From NCBI RefSeq assembly GCF_030068455.1, contig NZ_JAQOSQ010000001.1:372001-436000 (forward strand): 64,000 nt of DNA. Reading direction: 5' to 3'. How positions within the stretch are numbered: position 1 is the first letter of the stretch; every line of letters begins with the position of its first letter. The notes beneath the pieces were generated by a model. It saw only the letters and a program-made list of their open reading frames with translations. It did not search any database and was not told the origin of the DNA. Positions 46,907 through 55,928 of this stretch are shown piece by piece. The position numbers and the translations under genes are program-made. The DNA comes from Roseofilum casamattae BLCC-M143. Its GTDB lineage: Bacteria; Cyanobacteriota; Cyanobacteriia; Cyanobacteriales; Desertifilaceae.

Positions 46907-48098
46907 AAGATCCCATCTGGGAAAGTTGAGAGAATCCTTTATTAAGGCGCTCTAAGGCTTTTTGGATATTATCGACGGAAGTGGCATACGACAGGCGCAA
47001 GTAACCTTCACCGCAATTGCCAAATGACCTTCCCGACAGAAGCGCCACTCCAGCATTGTTCAGTAAATAATCGGCAATTTCTTGCGAACTTAACCCGAAA
47101 CTTTTTACATTGGGAAAGATATAAAATGCACCGGGAGGAGTCAGGCAAGAAACTCCCGGAATTTGGTTGATTCCAGCGACGAGCAAATCTCGGCGATAGC
47201 GAAAGGATTCGATCATTTCTTTCACGCAATATTGCGATCCTTGTAAAGCGGCAACTCCTGCTTTTTGGATAAAGGTACAAGTACAAGAGTTGGAGTTGAG
47301 CATGAGTAATTCCAGTTGCGGCATAATATGCTCTGGAGCAACCGCATAACCCAAGCGCCATCCGGTCATAGAATAAGTCTTAGAAAAGCCATCGACAAGA
47401 ATCGTTCGCTCTGCCATTTCGGGAAAACTGAGAATACTGTAATGTTTGCGATCGTAGAGCAGGCGAGAGTAGATTTCGTCAGAGAGAATATAGAAATTAT
47501 GCTGTTTGGCTAAATTCGCGATCGCCTCAAGATCTCCAGGCAACAGAAATCCTCCCGTCGGGTTGTGCGGCGAGTTGATAATCAGCAATTTAGTTTTCTC
47601 GGAAATAGCATTTTCTAAATCTTCCATCCGGAAGCGAAATTTTTCTGCTTCAACTAATGGTAAAGAGACGGGAATACCGCCAGCAAATTCAATGCAAGAA
47701 CGATAGGTGGGAAATCCGGGATCGGGACAAATGACTTCATCTCCAGGATTGACCAAGGCGAGAATCGTGAAGAACAATAAGGGTTTGGCACCGGGAGCAA
47801 CAATAACGCGATCGCTACTGACTTCCGTATCTCGGGTTATGCTAATATAGTCGGCAATTTCTTCGCGCAACTCTGGTAATCCTAAGGTTAAACTATACCC
47901 AGTCCATCCATCTTTCATTGCCGCGATCGCAGCTTCAGTAATATGAGCTGGAGTCGGAAAATCCGGTTGCCCAATTTCTAAATGGACGATCTTTTTTCCT
48001 TTGGCTTCCAGTGCTTTCGCTTTTGCTAACACTTCAAAGGCAGATTCTCCCGATAATTCACGGGTGCGGGTTGCTATTTGCTCGGATAAATTTACCAT
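46905..48098 (-). CDS. PLP-dependent aminotransferase (class I, aspartate aminotransferase-like)
   Basis: This 397-residue class I aminotransferase has MISFSKTYSMTGWRLGY-type motifs (FSKTYSMTGWRLG), with the Schiff-base Lys in SKTYSMTGWR. It also has DEIYSRLLYD, NSPHNPTGGFLLPGD, the Asn-Pro-x-Gly loop, and a C-terminal LRLSYATSVDNI with the substrate-binding Arg. The fold is intact. Family members use aspartate, glutamate or other amino acids, and the exact substrate is not deducible. Confidence 0.9.
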   Translation of the reverse strand: MVNLSEQIATRTRELSGESAFEVLAKAKALEAKGKKIVHLEIGQPDFPTPAHITEAAIAAMKDGWTGYSLTLGLPELREEIADYISITRDTEVSSDRVIVAPGAKPLLFFTILALVNPGDEVICPDPGFPTYRSCIEFAGGIPVSLPLVEAEKFRFRMEDLENAISEKTKLLIINSPHNPTGGFLLPGDLEAIANLAKQHNFYILSDEIYSRLLYDRKHYSILSFPEMAERTILVDGFSKTYSMTGWRLGYAVAPEHIMPQLELLMLNSNSCTCTFIQKAGVAALQGSQYCVKEMIESFRYRRDLLVAGINQIPGVSCLTPPGAFYIFPNVKSFGLSSQEIADYLLNNAGVALLSGRSFGNCGEGYLRLSYATSVDNIQKALERLNKGFSQLSQMGS

Positions 48099-48442
48099 GC
48101 GATCGCACTCCTCATAGAGATTAATCCCGTCTCTTCAAAAACGTCTGAATTTCAACAACTGGTACTGTCATCTGCTCAAATTTCACTGGCTATGAATACA
48201 AACAAGAGTGACATTAACTACAGTCAATCGGGAAGGATTCATCATCAAACACTGAAAAGAGATTATACCACGACAATGGAGAGCACTGAACTGCGACAAG
48301 CAGAGAAAGGATCGGAAATGGGGAAGTGACGATCGCGCGAGATTGCTAAAACGGCGATCTCGGGATGAGTCTACGATGCGATCGCGCGCCTCACCGGAAT
48401 CAATCCAGTTTTTCAAGTTTCAATGATAAGATAATTAGGTAA
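48099..48442. other. Intergenic stretch, no supported gene
   Basis: No coding sequence is convincing here. The one frame of about 77 codons on the minus strand (48183-48416) has an unnatural composition. GATCGC-rich runs occur, as elsewhere. The only neighbour of interest is the truncated PIN-like remnant that begins at 48443. Confidence 0.5.
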
Positions 48443-48724
48443 GTAAGCAACTTAACCGGACAGTTAAAAGAACCCGATAAAACTAGAGCGTTTTTGGCGA
48501 TCGCAAAGGCAACAAAACGACTGCATGAAGAGTATCAAAGTACTGGTCTTATTGCCGAAAACGATGGATTTACTAAATTTGGATTAACCGATTGTGCGAT
48601 CGTCGAAATGGCGAAAGATAGTTATCTCGTCTTAACCGATGATTTGCGTCTTGCCCATTATTTACAAACTTCGCAACAGATTGATACAATTAATTTTAAT
48701 AATCTCCGAGGTTTGCTAAAATAA
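48443..48724 (+). pseudogene. Truncated PIN-domain nuclease remnant
   Basis: A frame opens just after a stop at 48440-48442 and reads NLTGQLKEPDKTRAFLAIAK, later GLTDCAIVEMAKDSYLVLTDDLRLAHYLQ, then ends at 48724. The later part is the usual C-terminal half of PIN-type toxin proteins (metal-binding Asp residues). The N-terminal half with the first Asp ligands is missing and no ATG is present before the homology (TTG at 48494 is possible). No antitoxin adjoins it. It is probably inactive. Confidence 0.65.
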
Positions 48725-48752
48725 GCTGCTACTTATTGACTCATACATCTCT

Positions 48753-49187
48753 ATGTCTGCCTCATCTAGCATACCCGATAACATCGAACCTACTGGAAAT
48801 AAAACAGTCACGCTCGGCTTCTATATCCTGGCCATCATCTTTAATTTTTGCCTAGCCGCTCAAGTCCTCACCGTTGGACTGGCTCAGTTTGGCGATCCAA
48901 CATGGTGGAATACCCATGTATTGCTCGTTCGAGGGTATAGTATCTTACCTCTGATTATGGTAGCCTTAGTCTATCTCTTTCCGTTCCCCAAACGAGTCAG
49001 AGTTCTCACCACAATTATGCCCGTTCTCTTGCTACTTCTGTTTGGCACAGCTCATGTACCGCTCCCCAGTCTTTTACCTATCGCCATTCTTCATCCCTTA
49101 TTAGGATTTGCCATATTCTCTATGTCCTCAACTATTATTCACCGCGTCGGGCATTTAGTGAAGGAGAAACCGGAAGCAACCGCGTAA
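48753..49187 (+). CDS. DUF6220-like four-helix membrane protein
   Basis: This 144-residue protein has about four hydrophobic helices (around 22-45, 62-77, 85-105 and 108-130). Features are a WWNTHVLLVRGYSILPLIMVALVYLF segment and HPLLGFAIFSMSS. It resembles DUF6220-type proteins of unknown function. It is the last gene before the CRISPR leader. No tie to CRISPR function is shown. Confidence 0.65.
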   Translation: MSASSSIPDNIEPTGNKTVTLGFYILAIIFNFCLAAQVLTVGLAQFGDPTWWNTHVLLVRGYSILPLIMVALVYLFPFPKRVRVLTTIMPVLLLLLFGTAHVPLPSLLPIAILHPLLGFAIFSMSSTIIHRVGHLVKEKPEATA

Positions 49188-49449
49188 GCGTCGAGTTTTT
49201 GTCCGCTCTCGGTTTCCCTCAAATCCGACGCTAGGGGGGTGTGGAAATGACCTCTGAGGCGATCGCCGCTGTATTGCTCTTCCTGTCTGCTTTACAGCGG
49301 TTTGCCATTTCTAGGTAGCGTCGGAACAGGCCGGGTAAGGGTTTCAGCGATTTCACCTTGCGTTTTAGCTTCCGCTAAGGTATCTTTGGAGGTGTGCGTC
49401 GGAAATGTACCTTGAAAACCAAATACAGTAAGGCTCTCAGAACCCAGCA
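49188..49449 (+). promoter_or_regulatory. Likely CRISPR leader
   Basis: These 262 bp without a gene sit at the intact-repeat end of the array. The repeat at the opposite end is degenerate, and the repeats end in ATTGAAAC, both of which place the leader here and transcription on the plus strand. A pair GTAGCGTCGG (49316-49325) and GTGTGCGTCGG (around 49396-49407) repeats a CGTCGG core, and CCTTGAAAACC precedes the first repeat. The exact promoter was not located. Confidence 0.6.
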
Positions 49450-50964
49450 GTTGAAATACACTTAAATCCCTATGAGGGATTGAAACACGTTAGTTATAAC
49501 GAAAACTCCGGGAGTTCTAAGTTGAAATACACTTAAATCCCTATGAGGGATTGAAACGGACAACTTCATTCGATCGCTGCCCCCATCCATTGTTGAAATA
49601 CACTTAAATCCCTATGAGGGATTGAAACTTTGAGAATCTGCGGAACGTAAGCCGATATTTTTGGTTGAAATACACTTAAATCCCTATGAGGGATTGAAAC
49701 TTTAACCCTTCAAATCCTTTCAGGATTGGGGAAACTAACTCAAAGTTGAAATACACTTAAATCCCTATGAGGGATTGAAACCTTTCACAAAAATGGGAGA
49801 AGAAGAGGGGTTTCGGTTTAAAGTTGAAATACACTTAAATCCCTATGAGGGATTGAAACGGATGAAGGGGCGGTATTCGATGCCGAGCAAAACGTGCGCC
49901 CCCTGTTGAAATACACTTAAATCCCTATGAGGGATTGAAACTGACTGAGTCTTCTTATCAGATTCAATATTCTGGTTGAAATACACTTAAATCCCTATGA
50001 GGGATTGAAACTCACCAGGGGCGCTAAATATTCACTAATTAATGTTGAAATACACTTAAATCCCTATGAGGGATTGAAACCAGGTTAGTACCCCATTAAC
50101 TTCTTGCCATTCGGCAACGTTGAAATACACTTAAATCCCTATGAGGGATTGAAACGGCACTGCGGATAATCCTCCGATTAATCCAACTCTATGTTGAAAT
50201 ACACTTAAATCCCTATGAGGGATTGAAACTCTGGACTCTATACCCATAGCCTGCTGTTTCTCCGGGTTGAAATACACTTAAATCCCTATGAGGGATTGAA
50301 ACGTAAGTAAGCACCAAACCTCTTTTCTGGAGGGTTGAAATACACTTAAATCCCTATGAGGGATTGAAACTGAGATTTTCGCAATCTATGAATAATGCAT
50401 TGAAGTTGAAATACACTTAAATCCCTATGAGGGATTGAAACCTTTACTGGCTCTTAACGTACTCAATCGACTACTCAGTTGAAATACACTTAAATCCCTA
50501 TGAGGGATTGAAACACAAAAATAGCTATAAAGAAACGATGCACCATATTGTAAAGTTGAAATACACTTAAATCCCTATGAGGGATTGAAACGAAAGCCGT
50601 CATCTCAAAAATGGGGGGGAAACTTGTTGAGTTGAAATACACTTAAATCCCTATGAGGGATTGAAACCCCCAGACGCCGCAAAGGACTGGATCGCTCAAC
50701 TTGGTTGAAATACACTTAAATCCCTATGAGGGATTGAAACTTGCGAGAAATTCAAGCCGGGATGGGCTTGGCATCAATATAAGTTGAAATACACTTAAAT
50801 CCCTATGAGGGATTGAAACAAATAGCTGACACCAAGACGCCGTCCCTTGAGAGCGTTGAAATACACTTAAATCCCTATGAGGGATTGAAACTACTTTTAT
50901 TTCCCCAATACCCTGCACCCAGTTCCTGTTGAAATACACTTAAATCCCTATAGGGGATACAGCG
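49450..50964 (+). CRISPR. CRISPR array: 21 repeats (20 perfect or near-perfect plus one degenerate), 20 spacers
   Basis: The 37-bp repeat begins GTTGAAATACACTTAAATCC and ends GAGGGATTGAAAC, with a small internal stem AATCCCTATGAGGGATT. Repeats start at 49450, 49521, 49592, 49664, 49745, 49823, 49905, 49975, 50044, 50119, 50193, 50266, 50334, 50405, 50478, 50555, 50631, 50704, 50783, 50855 and 50928. Spacers range from 31 to 45 bp. The last repeat loses identity after CCCTATAGGGGAT, as expected at the leader-distal end. The 8-nt ATTGAAAC end would give the crRNA 5' handle, and the variable spacer lengths fit a type III or I-D system. No cas gene is in the window, so Cas proteins must act from elsewhere. 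Confidence 0.97.
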
Positions 50965-51002
50965 ATCGCGATCTCCGAAAGTGACAGAAGAGGGGTAAAA
51001 CT

Positions 51003-53258
51003 CTACTCTTCCTCAGTCAACTCTTCATTAACTTCTAGCTTAATTGGTAAAGCATTCGTCGAGGGCAGATTAACCTCGCCGATAATGGCACTGTGAATAT
51101 AACCCAAATCCTGCAACAGTTTTAAACACTCCGTCCCTTGCGGACTGGGAACGCTAGCCAGAAGTCCGCCGGAGGTTTGCGGATCGAAGAGCAGAGAATA
51201 GAGAGGATGGGAACTAAAACTGGAAGCATTGCTGGCTGACTGAGACGAGCGACTATTTTCTGCGTGTAAGGGACTGAGCAGTCCGTAATGTGAGGTTTCG
51301 ATCGCCCCTTCCAAAACCGGCAACCGATCTAAATTAATTGTCAAAGAAACATTGCTCTTTTCCACCATGGTAACGGACTCTGTCAACAAACCCGAACTCC
51401 CGATCGCGCGGCAAGCCGTAGCTCCCATTTCCATGAAAGTAACCGCTGCTGGATAATTGGATTGCATCATGGAGGCGATCGCATCTTGCAACCATCGTCC
51501 TTGACCGCGATATTGTTGGTGCGCGGCAAATAAAGTTCCCGTTCCCAAAGGCTTAGTTAAAATCAATACTTGTCCCGGTTGCAAATGTTTTGAGTCCCAA
51601 AGTTGCTCGGGATACGCATAGCCGCGACTGGACAGAGTAACCGAAAGAGTCGGTCCTGCTACAACTTGACAGCCAACAAGCTGGGTTTGACTGACTCCTA
51701 AGGCCTTCGCTATTCCCGAAAGCAGTTGATAGAGGGTTTCTTCCTGGTAAAGGGGTTGGGTTGAGGGTAACTCGATCGCGCAAAGTAAACTTTGCGGCGT
51801 TGCTCCTTTGGCCAGGAGAGCATTTAAACCGTGGTGAACGGCGAGACTGCCGAATTGATAAGGATCTCGGATCGGATCTTCTAAGGTTTCCAGACTTTGG
51901 ACGAGGATTCCTGGAGTCACGGACTCGATCGCGACGTTATCCGGATTTCCAATACAGGGAAGCAAGAGTTCGATTTTCGGATTATCCGTTTGCAGGCGTT
52001 GCAGCACCGAGGAGAGAATGTCTGGAGAAACGCTCTTTGGCTGGCGATCGCGAGCTGGGGTGTCTGAAGTCGGAAACGAAACAAACCGATCCATAAACTT
52101 GCGATCGATCCAATCTTTCCAGCGCCATAATACCGGATTGGGGCCGAATCCCCATTTACCCCAAGAGGCGATCGCCGAACCATCTCCCGTACCGATTAAT
52201 CCCAAAATTTTCGGTTGCGGACGATAGGGTTTGGCAGGCTGACCTAAAACAGCTTGGCGAATATTTTCATACAAGGGTTTCCCCTGACGGACGGCGAAGA
52301 CCCCAGCTTTGGGACGAGTATAGTTCACCATGGTGGCAATATCCCCAGCAGCAAACACTTGGGGATGGGAAATCGACTGAAGAGAATCTTTCACCAGAAT
52401 AAAGCCATCGCGATCCGTGGCTAAACCGGCAGCGTTTAACCAATCCGGTGCTGAAGCTTGGGTCACCCAAAAGACTTTATCGCACTCTAGCTTTAATCCG
52501 GATTGACATTCGATCCCCTCAGCGCTGACTCGAGTAACTTGCTCGTTTAGATGCAGTTGAATATCTCGACGTACGATTAAGTCGGTGAGGCGCTTGCGCA
52601 CAAAGGTGTTGTGGGACGACATCAGCTCTCGTCCGCGATGGAATAAATGGATTTCCGGAAATGAGGCGGTATACATCACGAAGGAGGAGTCTATGTTGCG
52701 CATTCCTCCCCGAGCTTGGCGACAGACAAATAAACCTTGTTGCATAGTCAGCGCCAGTTCGACCCCTCCAGCACCACCGCCGACGATCGCCAATTTTAAC
52801 GGTTGTGTCGGATGGCGAGCGAAGGCTTCAATGGTTTCTCGCCAGCGATCGAGAAATTGGGATACGGGTTTGGCAGGAATGGCATAGGTTTGCGCTCCGG
52901 GAACTTCGAGTCGGTTTGGAGTCGAGCCAATATCAATCGAGACTAAGTCGAAACTGACGGGGGGACGGTTAGCGCAGAGAATTTGGTTGCGCCCCAAATC
53001 CAGTCCGATCGCCTTATCGTGGTAGAGTTGCACTCCTGCATATTCGCACAGACGATACAGGTCAATATGCGATCGCTCGAAGCTATAGAACCCAGCGATA
53101 TGACCCGGTAACATCCCGGAATAGGGAGCGTGTAGGGTATCGGTAATCAGGGTCAGACGTACCCCAGGAATCGGATTTTCGCCAAAATGCCGAAGTGCGA
53201 TCGCATGAGAGTGGCCGCCTCCAATAAACACTATCTCTTTACTCGGGATCTGGGACAT
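51003..53258 (-). CDS. selD: NADH-dehydrogenase-like / SelD fusion with degenerate SelD domain
   Basis: This 751-residue fusion has an N-terminal flavoprotein (about 1-385): FIGGGHSHAIALRHFG (FAD site) and LAIVGGGAGGVELAL (NADH site). The C-terminal part (about 400-751) aligns in order with SelD. The catalytic marks are lost, however: no CGGCGAK-type Cys/Lys site, NPDNVAI in place of DDAAV, VHHGLNALLAKGA in place of ANHALSD-type, GCQVVAG in place of GGHTxxG, and CRAIGSSGLL in place of TDVTGFGLLGHL. DPQTSGGLL is kept. Selenophosphate synthesis is therefore unlikely, and the flavoprotein part may be the active one. A hairpin repeat precedes its ATG. Confidence 0.85.
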   Translation of the reverse strand: MSQIPSKEIVFIGGGHSHAIALRHFGENPIPGVRLTLITDTLHAPYSGMLPGHIAGFYSFERSHIDLYRLCEYAGVQLYHDKAIGLDLGRNQILCANRPPVSFDLVSIDIGSTPNRLEVPGAQTYAIPAKPVSQFLDRWRETIEAFARHPTQPLKLAIVGGGAGGVELALTMQQGLFVCRQARGGMRNIDSSFVMYTASFPEIHLFHRGRELMSSHNTFVRKRLTDLIVRRDIQLHLNEQVTRVSAEGIECQSGLKLECDKVFWVTQASAPDWLNAAGLATDRDGFILVKDSLQSISHPQVFAAGDIATMVNYTRPKAGVFAVRQGKPLYENIRQAVLGQPAKPYRPQPKILGLIGTGDGSAIASWGKWGFGPNPVLWRWKDWIDRKFMDRFVSFPTSDTPARDRQPKSVSPDILSSVLQRLQTDNPKIELLLPCIGNPDNVAIESVTPGILVQSLETLEDPIRDPYQFGSLAVHHGLNALLAKGATPQSLLCAIELPSTQPLYQEETLYQLLSGIAKALGVSQTQLVGCQVVAGPTLSVTLSSRGYAYPEQLWDSKHLQPGQVLILTKPLGTGTLFAAHQQYRGQGRWLQDAIASMMQSNYPAAVTFMEMGATACRAIGSSGLLTESVTMVEKSNVSLTINLDRLPVLEGAIETSHYGLLSPLHAENSRSSQSASNASSFSSHPLYSLLFDPQTSGGLLASVPSPQGTECLKLLQDLGYIHSAIIGEVNLPSTNALPIKLEVNEELTEEE

Positions 53259-53264
53259 TCGCTT

Positions 53265-53302
53265 ACAGCGCTTCGCGCTAGGGAATAGGGAATGGGGAAT
53301 AG
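53265..53302 (-). repeat. Dispersed hairpin repeat just upstream of a start codon (copy 3)
   Basis: On the minus strand AGCGC-GAA-GCGCT ends seven bases before the ATG of the SelD fusion and is preceded by ATTCCCTATTCCC runs. It matches the layout of 4056-4100 and 25532-25582. Confidence 0.6.
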
Positions 53303-53352
53303 CTCCTAACTCATAATAGTAGGGAGTTTGCAGCCTGGGAGCTGAAATTTTT

Positions 53353-54720
53353 CTAAATCCGACCCATCAGTAAATAGGTTTTCATTATTCCTTTCCCTTT
53401 AATGAGAATTTGCTCCCTCTCTTTGAATTTATAATCATGCTTGAGGCGATCGTAAGTCGATTGCGTCATCTGAATCTTTCCTGGAATACCGTGAGATTCC
53501 ATCCGACTGGCAGTATTGACGGTATCTCCCCACAGATCGTAACTAAACTTTTTCGTTCCGATGACTCCAGCAACAACAGGGCCGGTATTAATCCCAATCC
53601 GAATCTGGAACGTTTCGCCACGAGTTTGACTAAAATTGGCGATCGCTTTTTGCATATCAATTGCCATCTCGGCAATGGCTCGAGTATGGTTGACATCTGT
53701 CATGGGAATGCCACCGACGACCATATACGCATCTCCAATAGTCTTAATTTTTTCTAACTGATGGCGTTCGGTCAAAGCATCAAACTCGGAAAAAATTTCA
53801 TTGAGTACTTCGACTAACTCGCGAGGTGAAAACCGATCGGCCAGAGAGGTGAATCCGACGAGATCGGCAAACATAACCGTGACTTCAGGAAACCCATCGG
53901 CAATGGTCGAGCGGCCATTTTTTAACTCCGATGCGATCGCCTCCGGTAAAATATTCAGCAACAATCGCTCGGACTTCTCTTGCTCTTCATGCACTCGACA
54001 AAACATAGAATGAAACGCTTGCATCACTTCCCCTAGCTCGTTGTCCGGTTTTACTGTAAAGGAATAAAATTCCGGACGGCTGTCGTGATGATGAGATAAA
54101 ATTTCTCCAGCCGAAATTAGATCGTCGCGCAAGCGCAAAATCGGAGTAATGACGGTAATGCCTAAAACGAGCAATGTAGAAATCGTAATCGCGATCGCAA
54201 TAATCGCAACCAATCCCATAATTCGCAACTTATAATTTGTTAAAATCGGCTGTAGCCGTTCGGCATTGTGCCGAGCCACTAAGGTATAATCACTATTCAA
54301 ATACTGAGCCGACCAAGCCACATCATAGCGTTGTGTCTTCCAATAATAATCGCGAACAATTTGCTTTTCTTCAACCTCAGCAAAAGAAATCTCAGGAGTG
54401 TCTCCTAGCTCGAAGAGTAACTCTCCCTGGCGATCGTAAATAGAAATTCCCGTGACAATTGAATCTTCTGTCAGGGTTTCAACCTTCTGCCGAAACTGTT
54501 TGTCAGCGTACATTTCTGGCGATGTTAAACTCAAAATCACATCAATAATTGCCCAAGAAACTTCCTCGAGCTGCTCTAATTCATCTTGTTCTTTTTGGTA
54601 ATAAGATGGAATTAAAAGCAAAGCTTCAATGGCGATCAGGCTTAAGAAAATCCAGGTCGCTATTTTTCGAGATAACTGAGCGCTGAACAGATTAATAATT
54701 GTGGAAAACTGAATAGACAT
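53353..54720 (-). CDS. Class III adenylate cyclase, membrane-anchored with HAMP
   Basis: This 455-residue protein has one N-terminal membrane helix (about 20-38), an extracytoplasmic sensor (to about 165), a second helix (about 168-195), a HAMP-like region, and the cyclase domain (about 265-440). The metal Asp is in MFADLVGFTSLADRF. The adenine-specifying Lys is in EKIKTIGDAYMV and the Asp in FSYDLWGDTVN, both as in adenylate (not guanylate) cyclases. It would make cAMP from ATP in response to an outside signal. A cNMP-binding CPBP-like protein is also encoded in the window (1386-2501) and could be a target. Confidence 0.9.
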   Translation of the reverse strand: MSIQFSTIINLFSAQLSRKIATWIFLSLIAIEALLLIPSYYQKEQDELEQLEEVSWAIIDVILSLTSPEMYADKQFRQKVETLTEDSIVTGISIYDRQGELLFELGDTPEISFAEVEEKQIVRDYYWKTQRYDVAWSAQYLNSDYTLVARHNAERLQPILTNYKLRIMGLVAIIAIAITISTLLVLGITVITPILRLRDDLISAGEILSHHHDSRPEFYSFTVKPDNELGEVMQAFHSMFCRVHEEQEKSERLLLNILPEAIASELKNGRSTIADGFPEVTVMFADLVGFTSLADRFSPRELVEVLNEIFSEFDALTERHQLEKIKTIGDAYMVVGGIPMTDVNHTRAIAEMAIDMQKAIANFSQTRGETFQIRIGINTGPVVAGVIGTKKFSYDLWGDTVNTASRMESHGIPGKIQMTQSTYDRLKHDYKFKEREQILIKGKGIMKTYLLMGRI

Positions 54721-54922
54721 CCATCAGATCCTGACGTTACAACCTTAGCTCTTTACAGAGAAGACCTTTGTTCATCGTGATGCCACCTGAAACTGAAGTT
54801 GGGCTGAAGATCGGATTAGTCAATCGAGCGATCGGGGAAATTGCGAGGATTAGTCTACACTAAATCTATAAAATTAAACGTTGATTACATAGACAATACT
54901 GTCGGAGTGCGATCGCTCGCCC

Positions 54923-55714
54923 ATGCTAGACCAACAACCTCAATCCCATACCACTTCGCCAAAGGCGCCGCCCCAGTGGTTTAACCATCCGATGCATCCG
55001 AATGACTCGGGGCTGTTTCTATCCGAAGCAGTTTTTAACCGGACATTGATGCTACTCCCCGTGATGGGCTACACCTTACTATTGTTTGCTCTAATTGATA
55101 GTTTAGTCCTATTTATTCCTCTGCATCCATCCGATCCTATATGGATATTAGACACCTTAGCTCAATCGGTAGAACGCTCTTGGGTAACTCTCTTTGGCTT
55201 AGTCTTAGTCTTTTACGGGCGCTTGGGCTATGCCGATCGCTGGGAACTACAGCTCTGGAGCGCTCTATCTCGCATGGCTTTGTTGTTGGGCACGTGTTAT
55301 CTCCTGGCCTTGCCTCTGGGGGTACAAAATGCCGGTCGGGTGTATCAGCTACAGCAACAGCAGTTTAATGGCGATCGCTCTGCCCAGACTGAAAGATTTG
55401 CAGAAATTAATGCTTATATCGATCGCTCTACCTCGATCGCCGATTTTGGCCCTGTAGCGCTCCAGGCCTTTCCGGAGATGGCTCTACCTATGGCTGAGAC
55501 CGAAGCAGAGTTAGCGGTGAAATGGCAAGCGGAGTTAGCCAAAGCCAAGGCCAGCTCTAGGGCCCGACTCGATGAAAGGCAACAGCGCGATCGCATGGCT
55601 CTGTTCAAACAATCGGCCAAATCTAACTTAGGGACTCTAATTGCGGGCATTGCATTTCTCTGGATTTGGCGCAAAACTAGATGGGCGAGGCATTTACGCC
55701 ATCGACACTTTTAA
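54923..55714 (+). CDS. HpsJ-like membrane protein
   Basis: This 263-residue protein has about four hydrophobic segments (around 44-68, 87-103, 113-133 and 232-250). A central helical region follows the third, rich in Glu/Ala/Gln (SIADFGPVALQAFPEMALPMAETEAEL). The layout and the segment SVERSWVTLFGLVLVFYGRL resemble HpsJ proteins known from cyanobacterial hormogonium polysaccharide loci. No other hps genes are nearby, so the role in polysaccharide secretion is only inferred. The start is ATG at 54923. Confidence 0.7.
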   Translation: MLDQQPQSHTTSPKAPPQWFNHPMHPNDSGLFLSEAVFNRTLMLLPVMGYTLLLFALIDSLVLFIPLHPSDPIWILDTLAQSVERSWVTLFGLVLVFYGRLGYADRWELQLWSALSRMALLLGTCYLLALPLGVQNAGRVYQLQQQQFNGDRSAQTERFAEINAYIDRSTSIADFGPVALQAFPEMALPMAETEAELAVKWQAELAKAKASSRARLDERQQRDRMALFKQSAKSNLGTLIAGIAFLWIWRKTRWARHLRHRHF

Positions 55715-55769
55715 ACTGTTGGTCTGACGCCCTTGTTGTTCCACCGATCGCCCGCGATCGCTACCCCCT

Positions 55770-55928
55770 ATGGATCGTTCTAAATTTATTGCTATTCTAA
55801 CCGGAGCGATCTCCCTGCTCCTGGCGATCGCCTATTTGGTTGTCGTGCAACTGCTCGACATGCGCGGCGAAATGATTCCCGCTCCACCCTTGCAAATGCT
55901 CTTCTTTCTAGGAAACGCCATCATTTAA
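55770..55928 (+). CDS. Small 52-aa membrane protein
   Basis: This gene is too short for standard length cut-offs. ATG at 55770 gives a single hydrophobic helix (FIAILTGAISLLLAIAYLVVV, residues 6-26), then QLLDMRGEMIPAPPLQMLFFLG. It ends TAA at 55926-55928, overlapping the next start by one base (TAATG). The overlap implies translational coupling to the DUF39 protein. The family is not recognised by name; small upstream proteins of this type occur widely in cyanobacteria. Confidence 0.7.
   Translation: MDRSKFIAILTGAISLLLAIAYLVVVQLLDMRGEMIPAPPLQMLFFLGNAII

Noticed and set aside
50724-50939. Minus-strand frame rich in SIPHRDLSVFQ repeats
   Set aside because: It is the translated antisense of CRISPR repeats, a known artefact, and not a protein.
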